7,095 nucleotides of DNA from Candidatus Pacearchaeota archaeon (GTDB lineage: Archaea; Nanoarchaeota; Nanoarchaeia; Pacearchaeales; GW2011-AR1). Both the position numbers and the translations under genes were made by a program. The notes under the pieces are model-generated. The model worked only from the letters and a program-made list of their open reading frames with translations. It was not told the origin of the DNA and searched no databases. Below, one piece after another: positions 1-6,108 of the stretch. Location of the stretch: contig NZER01000163.1 in the NCBI GenBank assembly GCA_002690445.1, positions 1 to 7,095 of the forward strand, given 5' to 3'. The stretch's first letter is position 1. Each line of letters begins with the position of its first letter.

Positions 1-35
1 CCATCAGGAGAGGTGCTGACATAGGTGTAGCCTAA
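1..35 (+). CDS. 3' end of an upstream phage gene (partial)
   Basis: From base 3 the frame is open (codons for IRRGADIGVA) and ends in TAA at 33-35, sharing its last A with the ATG of the next gene (TAATG). The other two + frames hit stops at 17-19 and 22-24. The TAATG overlap matches the 3542-4156/4156-5217 junction further along, so this is most likely the tail end of another structural gene translated in the same operon. Only 10 complete codons are visible, so no function can be given. The assignment rests on the open frame and the coupled-junction geometry. Confidence 0.5.
   Translation, partial: IRRGADIGVA
23..27 (+). promoter_or_regulatory. ribosome binding site for the first hub ORF
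   Basis: AGGTG lies 7 bases before the ATG at 35, inside the last codons of the upstream gene. A stronger AGGAGAGG at 6-13 is too far from this ATG to act directly. The site supports the start at 35 and translation coupled to the gene that ends at 33-35. Confidence 0.45.
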
Positions 36-1510
36 TGGCTTTTATTGATGATATTCAGTCCAGAGACACTGCACTTTATCCTATCGTTGAAATTGGGGTT
101 CAAGATAATAAAGTAGCTGATACTACCAGTATCAGGATATCCACAAAGCCAGTTACATTATATCAGGAATCTGGAGAACCTACCTTTAACCAGAATTGGT
201 TTTATAGTCCCCTATTGCTTTCATCTCCATCAATAAAGGAATCCATTGATTTAGAGAATCGTAAATATAAAATATCAAATGTATCTCTAAAGATAAGTAA
301 TATTGAATATAATGGGGAAAGAGTATCAGATAATCCAGTATTAAAAATTAATGCCTATGTTAATATTTATTGGATTAGTCCTTCAATAGAAAAATACCTT
401 GGAGCAAATACTGACACAGGGAGAAATTATGGATATTTGGCATATTTTGGTGTAATTAGAGCCATTACCCATGATGAAAAGACTTGCAATATTACCCTTG
501 AAGATACAAGTCAATCTACCCTACATAGAGATGTGCCAGTTGAATTGTTACCCACTACAGAATCAGTTCCTGAAAAATACAGGGGCAAGCCAGTCCCTAT
601 GGTTTATGGAGAAGTTAACAAAAGCCCATGTGTTGTAAGGTCAAGCAGCATAGATGATGATACAGGACAGGGTGTAGTAACTATATCTTCTGATAATCTC
701 CTAATAGAGGGAACAACGGCTGATAACCCTTTAATTATTTTTAAAGATTTATATTGGGAGGTCTTTCCAGATGCTCCGTACGCAGGTGTGGGAAGCCTTA
801 CTGGAGAAGAATATAAAGTAGCCCATCAATATGCAATAGATGGTAATAATTTTCTAATTCAAGGGATATTAAATACATATTCCGATTTAAATCTGATTGC
901 AGATGGAGCTGCTCAAGTAATAAATAAAAATCAGATAGAAGGATTAACTAAATATAAATCATTTGGGGCTGAAGAATATGTTGGAGATTTGGAGAATATT
1001 GGATTAATGATTGATAGTAATTTAAATACTTATGGGACTGTAATGGGTATTGTTAGCTATAGCAGTGAATTTGGAGGAGAAAATACAAGTCCCGGTGGTC
1101 AGGGTGGTGATATTGAAACAAGGGTAGTAGTTGCGTTATATGCTAAATATCCACAATTGCAAACTGAAGATATATTTTCTGATAAAATAATTACCTTATA
1201 TCATCCTAATTTAGATATTACTGCAAGTGAAGGACAATCGGATACTGGACAGGTTATCCCTCATATACGATTCTGGACAGGAGGGCTGGAATTTACCTGC
1301 CAGTCTGGTGAGACAGAAACTATTAATCAAGAGTTAATATTGGAAAATGAAATCTTACCAGATAGATTTAGTTTAATATGGGATTGTTCTGATGCGAATG
1401 CACAAATTACTTTTGTATCAAAGATATATGATTTGAAAGTGGATACTGTTCTTGATATAGACAAATTCTTTGAATCAGATTTCTATGCAAATATAATAGG
1501 AAGAGTTTAG
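35..1510 (+). CDS. tail/baseplate hub-like virion protein, N-terminal part
   Basis: A 491-residue protein that I read as the N-terminal half of a phage tail-tip or baseplate hub. It is rich in beta-strand-like sequence, with no signal peptide or membrane segment. Residues about 75-170 alternate hydrophobic and polar residues (VSLKISNIEYNG, then FGVIRAITHDEKTCNITLED). They are followed at 182-193 by YRGKPVPMVYGE, a 'G-K-P-x-P-x-V-Y-G' segment that I recall from tail hub/tail-tip proteins of environmental phages. The C-terminus (FYANIIGRV) reads like the middle of a longer protein, and the next ORF begins with what looks like its continuation (NPANVVKHII). Start at 35 is supported by AGGTG and the TAATG overlap. 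The stop TAG is one base from the next ATG. The family is inferred from remembered motifs; the exact structural role (hub, tail tip, baseplate wedge) is uncertain. Confidence 0.6.
   Translation: MAFIDDIQSRDTALYPIVEIGVQDNKVADTTSIRISTKPVTLYQESGEPTFNQNWFYSPLLLSSPSIKESIDLENRKYKISNVSLKISNIEYNGERVSDNPVLKINAYVNIYWISPSIEKYLGANTDTGRNYGYLAYFGVIRAITHDEKTCNITLEDTSQSTLHRDVPVELLPTTESVPEKYRGKPVPMVYGEVNKSPCVVRSSSIDDDTGQGVVTISSDNLLIEGTTADNPLIIFKDLYWEVFPDAPYAGVGSLTGEEYKVAHQYAIDGNNFLIQGILNTYSDLNLIADGAAQVINKNQIEGLTKYKSFGAEEYVGDLENIGLMIDSNLNTYGTVMGIVSYSSEFGGENTSPGGQGGDIETRVVVALYAKYPQLQTEDIFSDKIITLYHPNLDITASEGQSDTGQVIPHIRFWTGGLEFTCQSGETETINQELILENEILPDRFSLIWDCSDANAQITFVSKIYDLKVDTVLDIDKFFESDFYANIIGRV
1498..1505 (+). 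promoter_or_regulatory. ribosome binding site for the second hub ORF
   Basis: AGGAAGAG overlaps the last codons of the preceding ORF and sits 6 bases before the ATG at 1512. Reading upstream in the frame of the second ORF, a TAG occurs at 1497-1499, so ATG 1512 is the only ordinary start. The site argues for real reinitiation at 1512 rather than a broken gene. Confidence 0.6.
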
Positions 1511-1511
1511 A

Positions 1512-3533
1512 ATGGCAATTACAAACCCAGCAAATGTAGTTAAGCATATAATCCATGAAGAGGTACAGCATGATTCTGAAACTGCTGATTATGATAAAAT
1601 CGCAGTGGATGAGGCTTCTTATAATGAAAATGTAGGAACAAACGGGATTAATAGTGATATTGCGTTAGCATTTACTGTACACAATAAGCAGATTAATTCC
1701 AAAAAACTTATTGAAGGGATTGCCAGTAATAGCAGATTAATTCCATATATAAAAGATAATACCTTGTTCTTTCAAGGTATTAATCCAAATCCAAATCCTG
1801 ATGATGATAATCCAAAGACGATAAACCATTCAGATGTTATTTCTTATACTAATAAAAGAACTGCACCAGAAAAGGTATATTCAAAAGTAATTGTTAATTA
1901 TCATTATGATTATGCCTTGAAGGAATTCATTAAAAACACAGTAGATAATAATTATGACCCAGATACAGCTGAAGAATATTTCAATCTGGTTGACCAAGGT
2001 GACGGGTTGGGGAAATATAATATTACAAATTTGGGGTTGAAATCAGAACAGGAGCTACCGTTTGATGCACATTACATAAGGGACGACGATTCTGCTCAAG
2101 CATTACAGGAATTTCTGTTACTCTGGCATTGTAATCAGCATAATATTCTGAAACTGAGATTACCATTAAAATATATCAAATTAAAGATTGGTGATTATAT
2201 TGGATTTGATGAGATGATTAATGATGTAAAGTTGTTTGGAGAAGATTATTCGTTGAGTGCTTTTGAGCCAGATAGTTATGTGTTTAGAAACGGGCAATTA
2301 ATAATACCTATTTGGATGGTGACTTCAACGAATAAAACACTTACACATATTGATGTAGAAGTGATTCAGATGCACAATCTCACAACTGATGCTGTAAACT
2401 ATCCTCCAGAAATTATTGGGTCGCATATAGCAGCAACTATTGGTGGTCAAAATCAAGGAATCGGATACTTGAATGGAGCATGGCAGGTGTACATTGTCGA
2501 GACACTCATGGGCAACGATGTTATATTCAACATCAATACTGATTTTTTTGACCCGGAAGAGGTGTATAGCAACATAAATGTTTGGCAATATTTTTGGTAT
2601 GTTACTGGAGGCGAAATATTCACCATCTCTTATTATAAACCAGATGGGTCGCCACAGCCAGCCATTAGTAATGTTACTCAGAGTTCTATGCAAGCTCTGT
2701 CTTTAATGTGGACACCATTTATGGAAGAATATGGTCTTGTAAGTCAAGACCCACCCGCAAACCCTCTTTTGTTAGAAGAATTTGAAAATCTTGAGGTTGG
2801 GAAACGAGGTCTTGGGTATGAATTTACAATGCCGTGGGAATTTCTTGACGCATGGATGAATTCACCTCAAATTCCAGCATTAAGTTATTTTGAAATCCAC
2901 CAAGGAAGATTTAGAACATATGCACAGCAATTATTACCACCAGCAGAATCATCCCATTCTCAATCCCCTGCAATAAGAATTATCAAAGGTGTAGAGTCAA
3001 GTGTCACTGTTCAATACCTACGGGGAACAAATTATCTTTCAATCCCATTTGAAGCTCCAGCGGGATATAGAACTTATGAAGATTATTTTGCTGGTGCAGA
3101 TATTATGGCAATTCATATTTGGGATAGATGGGGCGACCCTGCTGGGCCCGGCGGTTGGATACAAATTTACCCCGGAGAGACAGTGCCAGTTGGTGAAGCA
3201 ATCAGATTGGAAATTGCTGAAGATTATGAAAAAACATATGCAGGGACACCAGTATTATCCATTATCCAACCTCTGACATATGAAAACGAATACTTTCCCG
3301 GTACTCCTCGAGTATCTATTGTCCCTGCTTTAGCATTCGAAACAGAAGGAATTCCCGAAGGATTAACAGTTTCTGGACATTGGTGGTATAGTCCCGGTTC
3401 ACCCAATTTCCAAACAGGTTTTCCTTCAGACTTTCAAGGAGAGAGGCACGATGACTGGATTCTATGGCAACCGGGTCATGCCTATTGGATTGAGCATGAT
3501 TATGCAGGTACATGGGAGCTTCCTCCTCCATAG
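1512..3533 (+). CDS. tail/baseplate hub-like virion protein, C-terminal part with long extension
   Basis: 673 residues. Residues about 1-290 carry motifs I recall from hub-like proteins of uncultured marine phages: NPANVVKHII (5-14), INSKKLIEGIASNSRLIPYI (61-80), HYIRDDDSAQALQEFLLLW (187-205), HCNQHNILKLRLPLKYIKL (206-224) and WMVTSTNKTL (268-277). An Asn-Pro stretch (NPNPNPDDDN, 91-100) looks like a flexible loop. Residues about 295-673 form a Trp/Tyr/Pro-rich extension. It includes TNYLSIPF and GGWIQIYPGE segments that recall the 'GWNLIS.P ... GxGYW' modules of some phage and surface proteins, a 19-residue tandem repeat at 578-615, and a terminal GHAYWIEHDYAGTWELPPP. The extension may be a tail-tip or receptor-facing domain; this is inference. 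Start 1512 has a good ribosome binding site. It is one base downstream of the previous stop and in a different frame, so the hub is made as two polypeptides unless frameshifting joins them. Confidence 0.65.
   Translation: MAITNPANVVKHIIHEEVQHDSETADYDKIAVDEASYNENVGTNGINSDIALAFTVHNKQINSKKLIEGIASNSRLIPYIKDNTLFFQGINPNPNPDDDNPKTINHSDVISYTNKRTAPEKVYSKVIVNYHYDYALKEFIKNTVDNNYDPDTAEEYFNLVDQGDGLGKYNITNLGLKSEQELPFDAHYIRDDDSAQALQEFLLLWHCNQHNILKLRLPLKYIKLKIGDYIGFDEMINDVKLFGEDYSLSAFEPDSYVFRNGQLIIPIWMVTSTNKTLTHIDVEVIQMHNLTTDAVNYPPEIIGSHIAATIGGQNQGIGYLNGAWQVYIVETLMGNDVIFNINTDFFDPEEVYSNINVWQYFWYVTGGEIFTISYYKPDGSPQPAISNVTQSSMQALSLMWTPFMEEYGLVSQDPPANPLLLEEFENLEVGKRGLGYEFTMPWEFLDAWMNSPQIPALSYFEIHQGRFRTYAQQLLPPAESSHSQSPAIRIIKGVESSVTVQYLRGTNYLSIPFEAPAGYRTYEDYFAGADIMAIHIWDRWGDPAGPGGWIQIYPGETVPVGEAIRLEIAEDYEKTYAGTPVLSIIQPLTYENEYFPGTPRVSIVPALAFETEGIPEGLTVSGHWWYSPGSPNFQTGFPSDFQGERHDDWILWQPGHAYWIEHDYAGTWELPPP
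3243..3356 (+). repeat. imperfect tandem 57-bp (19-residue) repeat inside hub extension
   Basis: Two adjacent 57-bp units, 3243-3299 and 3300-3356, encode GTPVLSIIQPLTYENEYFP and GTPRVSIVPALAFETEGIP. They share GTP, V/L-SI, P, L, aromatic-E and the closing P. The DNA has diverged much more than the protein pattern, which suggests an old duplication kept for structure (two beta-strand repeats) rather than recent slippage. Confidence 0.6.
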
Positions 3534-3535
3534 GA
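3532..3535 (+). promoter_or_regulatory. ribosome binding site for the small basic protein
   Basis: AGGA overlaps the stop codon of the hub ORF (TAG at 3531-3533) and lies 6 bases before the ATG at 3542, again suggesting coupled translation. Confidence 0.45.
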
Positions 3536-3541
3536 TTATAA

Positions 3542-4156
3542 ATGGCATTTCGACAGAAAAGAAAAAGACCTATATATAAATATATTAGGAAGAGAATATC
3601 AGTCAAGAAAATTACTCCAGCCATCACAGGTATAATAGTGAATCAAATTGTTAAGAATAATTTGAGTCCACATCAAAAAAAGATACACAATTATAATGGG
3701 AAATTTGATTTAACTACACTTACAAAAGTTATTCATAGCAATCATTCTCAAGAAGTGCATGATAGTATAATGAATAATCATATAGATATATCTTATGTTA
3801 ATCTATACTATGGAAATAAAAGAGTAAGAATTGAATCTAATGGCAGTATTATGGCTATAGTTTTATATTGTAGGAATATACCAAGGGGAGTCTCTCATCC
3901 AAGAGGATGGAAGTCTATTGTTGGGAATAATAAGATTGTTCTTTATACTGAGGGGGATAGTTTAATCTCAGGTGATGTTAGTTTATTTCATTATAATACT
4001 TCACTTAGAGTATACAGGGCAGAGGTCATTGGTGCTGAAGAAACATTGCACTATGCAAATATTAATATTGAAGGTGTAGACTATTGGGAATATCTCAAGG
4101 GTAATTGGGAAACTATGGATTCAGTTCACTGGAATAATTATAAGGAGACTTTTTAA
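3542..4156 (+). CDS. small basic protein of the tail module, unknown function
   Basis: A 204-residue protein I do not recognise as a named family. The N-terminus is strongly basic (MAFRQKRKRPIYKYIRKRIS, then VKKIT), with about 11 Lys/Arg in the first 25 residues. The rest is mostly short beta-like segments, for example HIDISYVNLYYGNKRVRIES (positions about 80-99), IVLYTEGDSLISGDVSLF (about 131-148) and LRVYRAEVIGAEE (about 154-166), ending in a Trp-rich tail. There is no signal peptide, membrane segment or enzyme motif. Its place between the hub ORFs and another probable virion protein, with an 8-base gap before it and a TAATG overlap after it, makes a minor virion or tail-assembly protein likely. 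The start is fixed by AGGA at 3532-3535. The basic N-terminus could contact nucleic acid or an acidic partner; that is a guess. Confidence 0.55.
   Translation: MAFRQKRKRPIYKYIRKRISVKKITPAITGIIVNQIVKNNLSPHQKKIHNYNGKFDLTTLTKVIHSNHSQEVHDSIMNNHIDISYVNLYYGNKRVRIESNGSIMAIVLYCRNIPRGVSHPRGWKSIVGNNKIVLYTEGDSLISGDVSLFHYNTSLRVYRAEVIGAEETLHYANINIEGVDYWEYLKGNWETMDSVHWNNYKETF
4142..4147 (+). promoter_or_regulatory. strong ribosome binding site for the 353-residue virion protein
   Basis: AAGGAG lies 8 bases before the ATG at 4156, inside the last codons of the upstream gene. That gene's TAA (4154-4156) overlaps the start as TAATG. This is the best Shine-Dalgarno match on the + strand and fits a protein needed in many copies. 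Confidence 0.6.
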
Positions 4157-5217
4157 TGGCGAATCAAAACGTAGGTACACCAAGATTTTATATATCAGTT
4201 TTACAATGGTTAAAATCGTTAGGGAAAATAGATATAGGCAATGTTGTAGGCACGGACTTTGAAATTGGTGCAAATAGAAATGAAGCACTTTCATTATTAG
4301 ATTTAAACCCTACAAATACTAAAGTTGGAGCAGACTTCCCTGATGGTTCTGTCGAAGTTGTTAATTTTTTGACAGAAAGCCCAATAGCAAGTTATACCTA
4401 TAAAGATAATGGTTTTGCCATATTGCTAAACCATAACTTTAAATCGGCAGATGCAAAGTTTCTGGTAAGAGAAGAAGGTGGTTATATTTTTGGAAATAAT
4501 AGTTATGGTATGTCAGTAAATTGTTCTACTGACCCTGATTCAGACCATATGAGAACAGCCGATTTTGATGGCTGGTCATTATGGACAGCAGATGATATAT
4601 CTGATTTATATAATGTTAATAATGTGGCACTCCATATGGATGATGCTGGAACAACTTCAGGTGTTTATGATAGCACCAGATTAAAATTGGGCTGTTTTGG
4701 TCTTGGTAATTATTATGATATGCCACATTCCCCTGAGCTATCTCTTACATTGAGCCATGAATATAAGGGGATAACAAAACAAACAACAATGGGCGGTTCT
4801 ACCCTTACAAATGTAAACTATTATAAGCCACCTAAATGGGGAGATTTAGAAGCATGGCAGTTAGGAGGATTCCCGAGAAAATATTCAGGAAGAAGAGTAT
4901 GGAATTTATCCTTTAATTACCTGAATGATGAAGACTTAGAACCAACAAGTTATCATATAGACGAATCTCATCCAACTGATTGGAAAGAGAACTGGTTTTC
5001 TAATGTATTACATTATACTATGGGTGGAGCATTGCCGTTTATATTCCAGCCTAACAAAGATGCTACTTATAATTATATCGACCCGGGTAATGGTGACGAA
5101 TATATTGATAAAATACCAGAACTTGCTATTTGCCGTTTTGATATGGATACATTCTCAAGAGAACAGGTGGCAAATGGTGTTTATAATATAAAAGTAAAGA
5201 TTAAAGAGAGTTGGTAG
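4156..5217 (+). CDS. conserved phage virion (tail) protein, last gene of the structural operon
   Basis: 353 residues, cytoplasmic, Trp/Tyr/Asn-rich, with no signal or membrane segment. The C-terminal half carries features I remember from a recurrent but poorly named family in marine phage metagenomes: GNYYDMPHSPELSLTLSHEY (184-203), YYKPPKWGDLEAWQLG (222-237), SGRRVWNLSFNYL (244-256), TMGGALPFIFQP (288-299) and the closing VANGVYNIKVKIKESW (338-353). The N-terminus GTPRFYISVLQWLKSLG (7-23) also fits that memory. These are conserved surface patterns, not catalytic motifs, so I read it as a structural protein of the tail or its tip; its precise position is unknown. It has the strongest ribosome binding site of the operon and overlaps the preceding gene as TAATG. 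Its last 17 bp overlap the convergent nuclease gene on the other strand. Confidence 0.6.
   Translation: MANQNVGTPRFYISVLQWLKSLGKIDIGNVVGTDFEIGANRNEALSLLDLNPTNTKVGADFPDGSVEVVNFLTESPIASYTYKDNGFAILLNHNFKSADAKFLVREEGGYIFGNNSYGMSVNCSTDPDSDHMRTADFDGWSLWTADDISDLYNVNNVALHMDDAGTTSGVYDSTRLKLGCFGLGNYYDMPHSPELSLTLSHEYKGITKQTTMGGSTLTNVNYYKPPKWGDLEAWQLGGFPRKYSGRRVWNLSFNYLNDEDLEPTSYHIDESHPTDWKENWFSNVLHYTMGGALPFIFQPNKDATYNYIDPGNGDEYIDKIPELAICRFDMDTFSREQVANGVYNIKVKIKESW
5201..5217. other. convergent 3' overlap between structural and early operons
   Basis: The + strand virion gene ends TAG at 5215-5217. The - strand nuclease gene ends TAA at 5203-5201. The final codons of both (IKESW on +, TNSL on -) share these 17 bp. 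I see no GC-rich hairpin followed by a T-run on either strand near the junction, so transcription from both sides may run into the opposing gene, or termination may depend on a factor or a site I cannot see. Confidence 0.7.
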
Positions 5218-5638
5218 AAAGCGACTTATACTTATAAAGCAATTCCTTTTTAATTAGATATGCCCTTTTTGAATGTATATCCCCTTTCCCTATAAAGGTA
5301 GCTTTCATACAGTCGTTCTCCTTTATACATCTTCTAATATCCCCAACCTTAAACCATACATAATGGTCACCATCAAATATAACCCAATACTGTGCTTTAG
5401 TAGTGGTTAGTGCTGAAGGTTTCCCATTAAATTCGGTTTCAATAACTATGTTCCCTGTGTACTGACTCTTTTGATCTGACTTAACTTCAACTCTAATACT
5501 TAATTCAGGCACATATATATCCCAACCCTTACAATCCCCCTCCTGCCTATAGGCTTGAGGATACTTATTTTGTATCTTTTTTAGGACAATATCTTCATGT
5601 ATTTGTCCAGCTTTTAAAGCCCCATTGAAAGTATTCAA
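5201..5638 (-). CDS. PD-(D/E)XK family nuclease (phage endonuclease/resolvase-like)
   Basis: 145 residues with the layout of a small PD-(D/E)XK nuclease, a metal-dependent phosphodiesterase fold that includes phage Holliday-junction resolvases and restriction-type endonucleases. Visible elements are an N-terminal helix with Glu15 (GQIHED), then Asp40 in GWDIYVPE, the E51-V-K53 core in RVEVKSDQ, and GNIVIETEFNGKPSA (62-76) before TTTKAQYW (78-85). That last pattern recurs in phage nucleases of this kind as I remember them. No separate DNA-binding domain is visible. The start is TTG at 5638. An in-frame TAG lies three codons upstream (TAG ATA ACT TTG) and no ATG or GTG lies near, so TTG is the best choice. 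It follows the stop of the zinc-ribbon gene after 2 bases and has no good ribosome binding site of its own, so coupling is likely. It may process replication or recombination intermediates alongside the SSB-like protein; the substrate is unknown. Confidence 0.65.
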   Translation of the reverse strand: MNTFNGALKAGQIHEDIVLKKIQNKYPQAYRQEGDCKGWDIYVPELSIRVEVKSDQKSQYTGNIVIETEFNGKPSALTTTKAQYWVIFDGDHYVWFKVGDIRRCIKENDCMKATFIGKGDIHSKRAYLIKKELLYKYKSLSTNSL

Positions 5639-5640
5639 AG

Positions 5641-5898
5641 TTATCTATTAAATAACCACTCAGAACACGCAGGACATATTGAATAATTAACTTTCCCGAT
5701 TTTAGGGAAATCTCCATAAATATAATAATCTTTTTCACCCGGAGTCTTTCCATGTTCCCAACATGATTTACAATCTGGACATATCATAATATCCCTATCC
5801 GCTCTGATATTATCTAAGTCATTCAGCAATCTGCCATGATAAATAGATTGACCTCCAATATTAAATCCTTCCCTCAGAGGTTTATAATACTCATTCAT
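5641..5898 (-). CDS. small zinc-ribbon protein (possibly the 3' part of an interrupted gene)
   Basis: An 85-residue ORF from ATG 5898 (a TTG at 5901 directly precedes it in frame). It contains two Cys pairs, CPDC and CPAC, about 31 residues apart, with an extra Cys and His (CKSCWEH) after the first pair. This is the signature of a structural zinc ribbon that could bind nucleic acid or protein. The upstream half (REGFNIGGQSIYHGRLLNDL) is not recognised. No good ribosome binding site precedes 5898, and the same frame continues upstream with coding-looking sequence, so 5898 may be only the surviving internal start of a longer gene (next entry). It ends 2 bases before the TTG start of the nuclease, which suggests coupled expression. 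The function is not known; DNA metabolism is inferred only from its neighbours. Confidence 0.5.
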   Translation of the reverse strand: MNEYYKPLREGFNIGGQSIYHGRLLNDLDNIRADRDIMICPDCKSCWEHGKTPGEKDYYIYGDFPKIGKVNYSICPACSEWLFNR

Positions 5899-6036
5899 CA
5901 AATCAACTACCCATTGAATGTTATCTTCATGGGATGGATTCTGGATATAGTATATTTCTTTATTTGTCAGAGCATTGTTTCCATTGTATTATACAGTAAA
6001 AGGGAATGGTAGCCTCCACCTTGGTTCGCCAACCAT
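5899..6036 (-). pseudogene. upstream in-frame part of the zinc-ribbon gene, interrupted by TAA
   Basis: Reading left from ATG 6036, the codons give MVGEPRWRLPFPFTV, then TAA at 5991-5989, then YNGNNALTNKEIYYIQ and NPSHEDNIQWVVDL, joining the zinc-ribbon ORF in the same frame with no further stop. AGGCAGG with a 4-base gap precedes the ATG. Replacing the TAA with one sense codon would give a 131-residue protein. Residue composition on both sides of the stop looks like real protein, and the other two frames close quickly here. I infer a gene broken by one base change (for example from TAT, TAC, CAA, GAA or AAA) or read through. A sequencing or assembly error is equally possible from this sequence alone. 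Confidence 0.5.
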
Positions 6037-6042
6037 ACTACC
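6008..6042 (-). repeat. nested inverted repeat over the start codon of the interrupted gene
   Basis: Outer arms GGTAG (6008-6012) and CTACC (6038-6042) enclose inner arms TGGTT (6022-6026) and AACCA (6031-6035) with a CGCC loop. In the - strand transcript the outer 5' arm lies on the ribosome binding region and the inner arm includes part of the AUG, so folding could hide the start. The unpaired 9-base stretch on one side weakens the outer stem. A regulatory role is inference. Confidence 0.35.
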
Positions 6043-6086
6043 TGCCTAATTATTCAACCACAAACCGGGTTATTAATTAGTTGGCA
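6043..6086 (-). repeat. imperfect hairpin between the SSB-like gene and the interrupted gene
   Basis: TGCC (6043-6046) pairs with GGCA (6083-6086), and TAATTA (6047-6052) pairs with TAATTA (6074-6079) apart from a 3-base bulge. Inside, AACC (6055-6058) can pair with GGTT. In the - strand transcript the 3' arm includes the GGCA of AGGCAGG, the likely ribosome binding site for ATG 6036. There is no T-run after the stem on the - strand, so it is not a standard terminator. It could be an RNA control element or an operator; neither is shown. Confidence 0.45.
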
Positions 6087-6108
6087 CTTTATCCCTTTTA
6101 CAATTTAT

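Noticed and set aside
2325..2693. Open frame on the - strand inside the hub ORF
   Set aside because: It lies fully within a well-supported + strand gene, its protein is low in recognisable features, and it has no fitting operon context.
3001..3276. Second + strand open frame within the hub extension
   Set aside because: It overlaps the hub frame entirely and its start is not ATG; the hub frame has clear protein patterning here. Best read as a shadow frame.
3224..3627. Two - strand open frames across the hub end and the small basic gene
   Set aside because: Both run antisense to supported + genes and cross a gene junction; no ribosome binding site or family motif was seen.
5003..5191. Short + open frame inside the 353-residue virion gene
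   Set aside because: Hydrophobic and Ile-rich, which is typical of an off-frame reading of AT-rich DNA; the main frame carries the conserved motifs.
5988..5993. TATAAT on the - strand as a promoter -10 box
   Set aside because: At 17 bases spacing the -35 hexamer would be GAGGCT, a poor match to TTGACA, and the hexamer falls across the codons that include the in-frame stop. A match to TATAAT is expected by chance in such AT-rich DNA.
6005..6060. tRNA-like GGTTCGCCAACC segment
   Set aside because: It resembles a T-arm, but there is no matching acceptor stem, anticodon arm or CCA-compatible end around it. It is explained better as an inverted repeat over a gene start.
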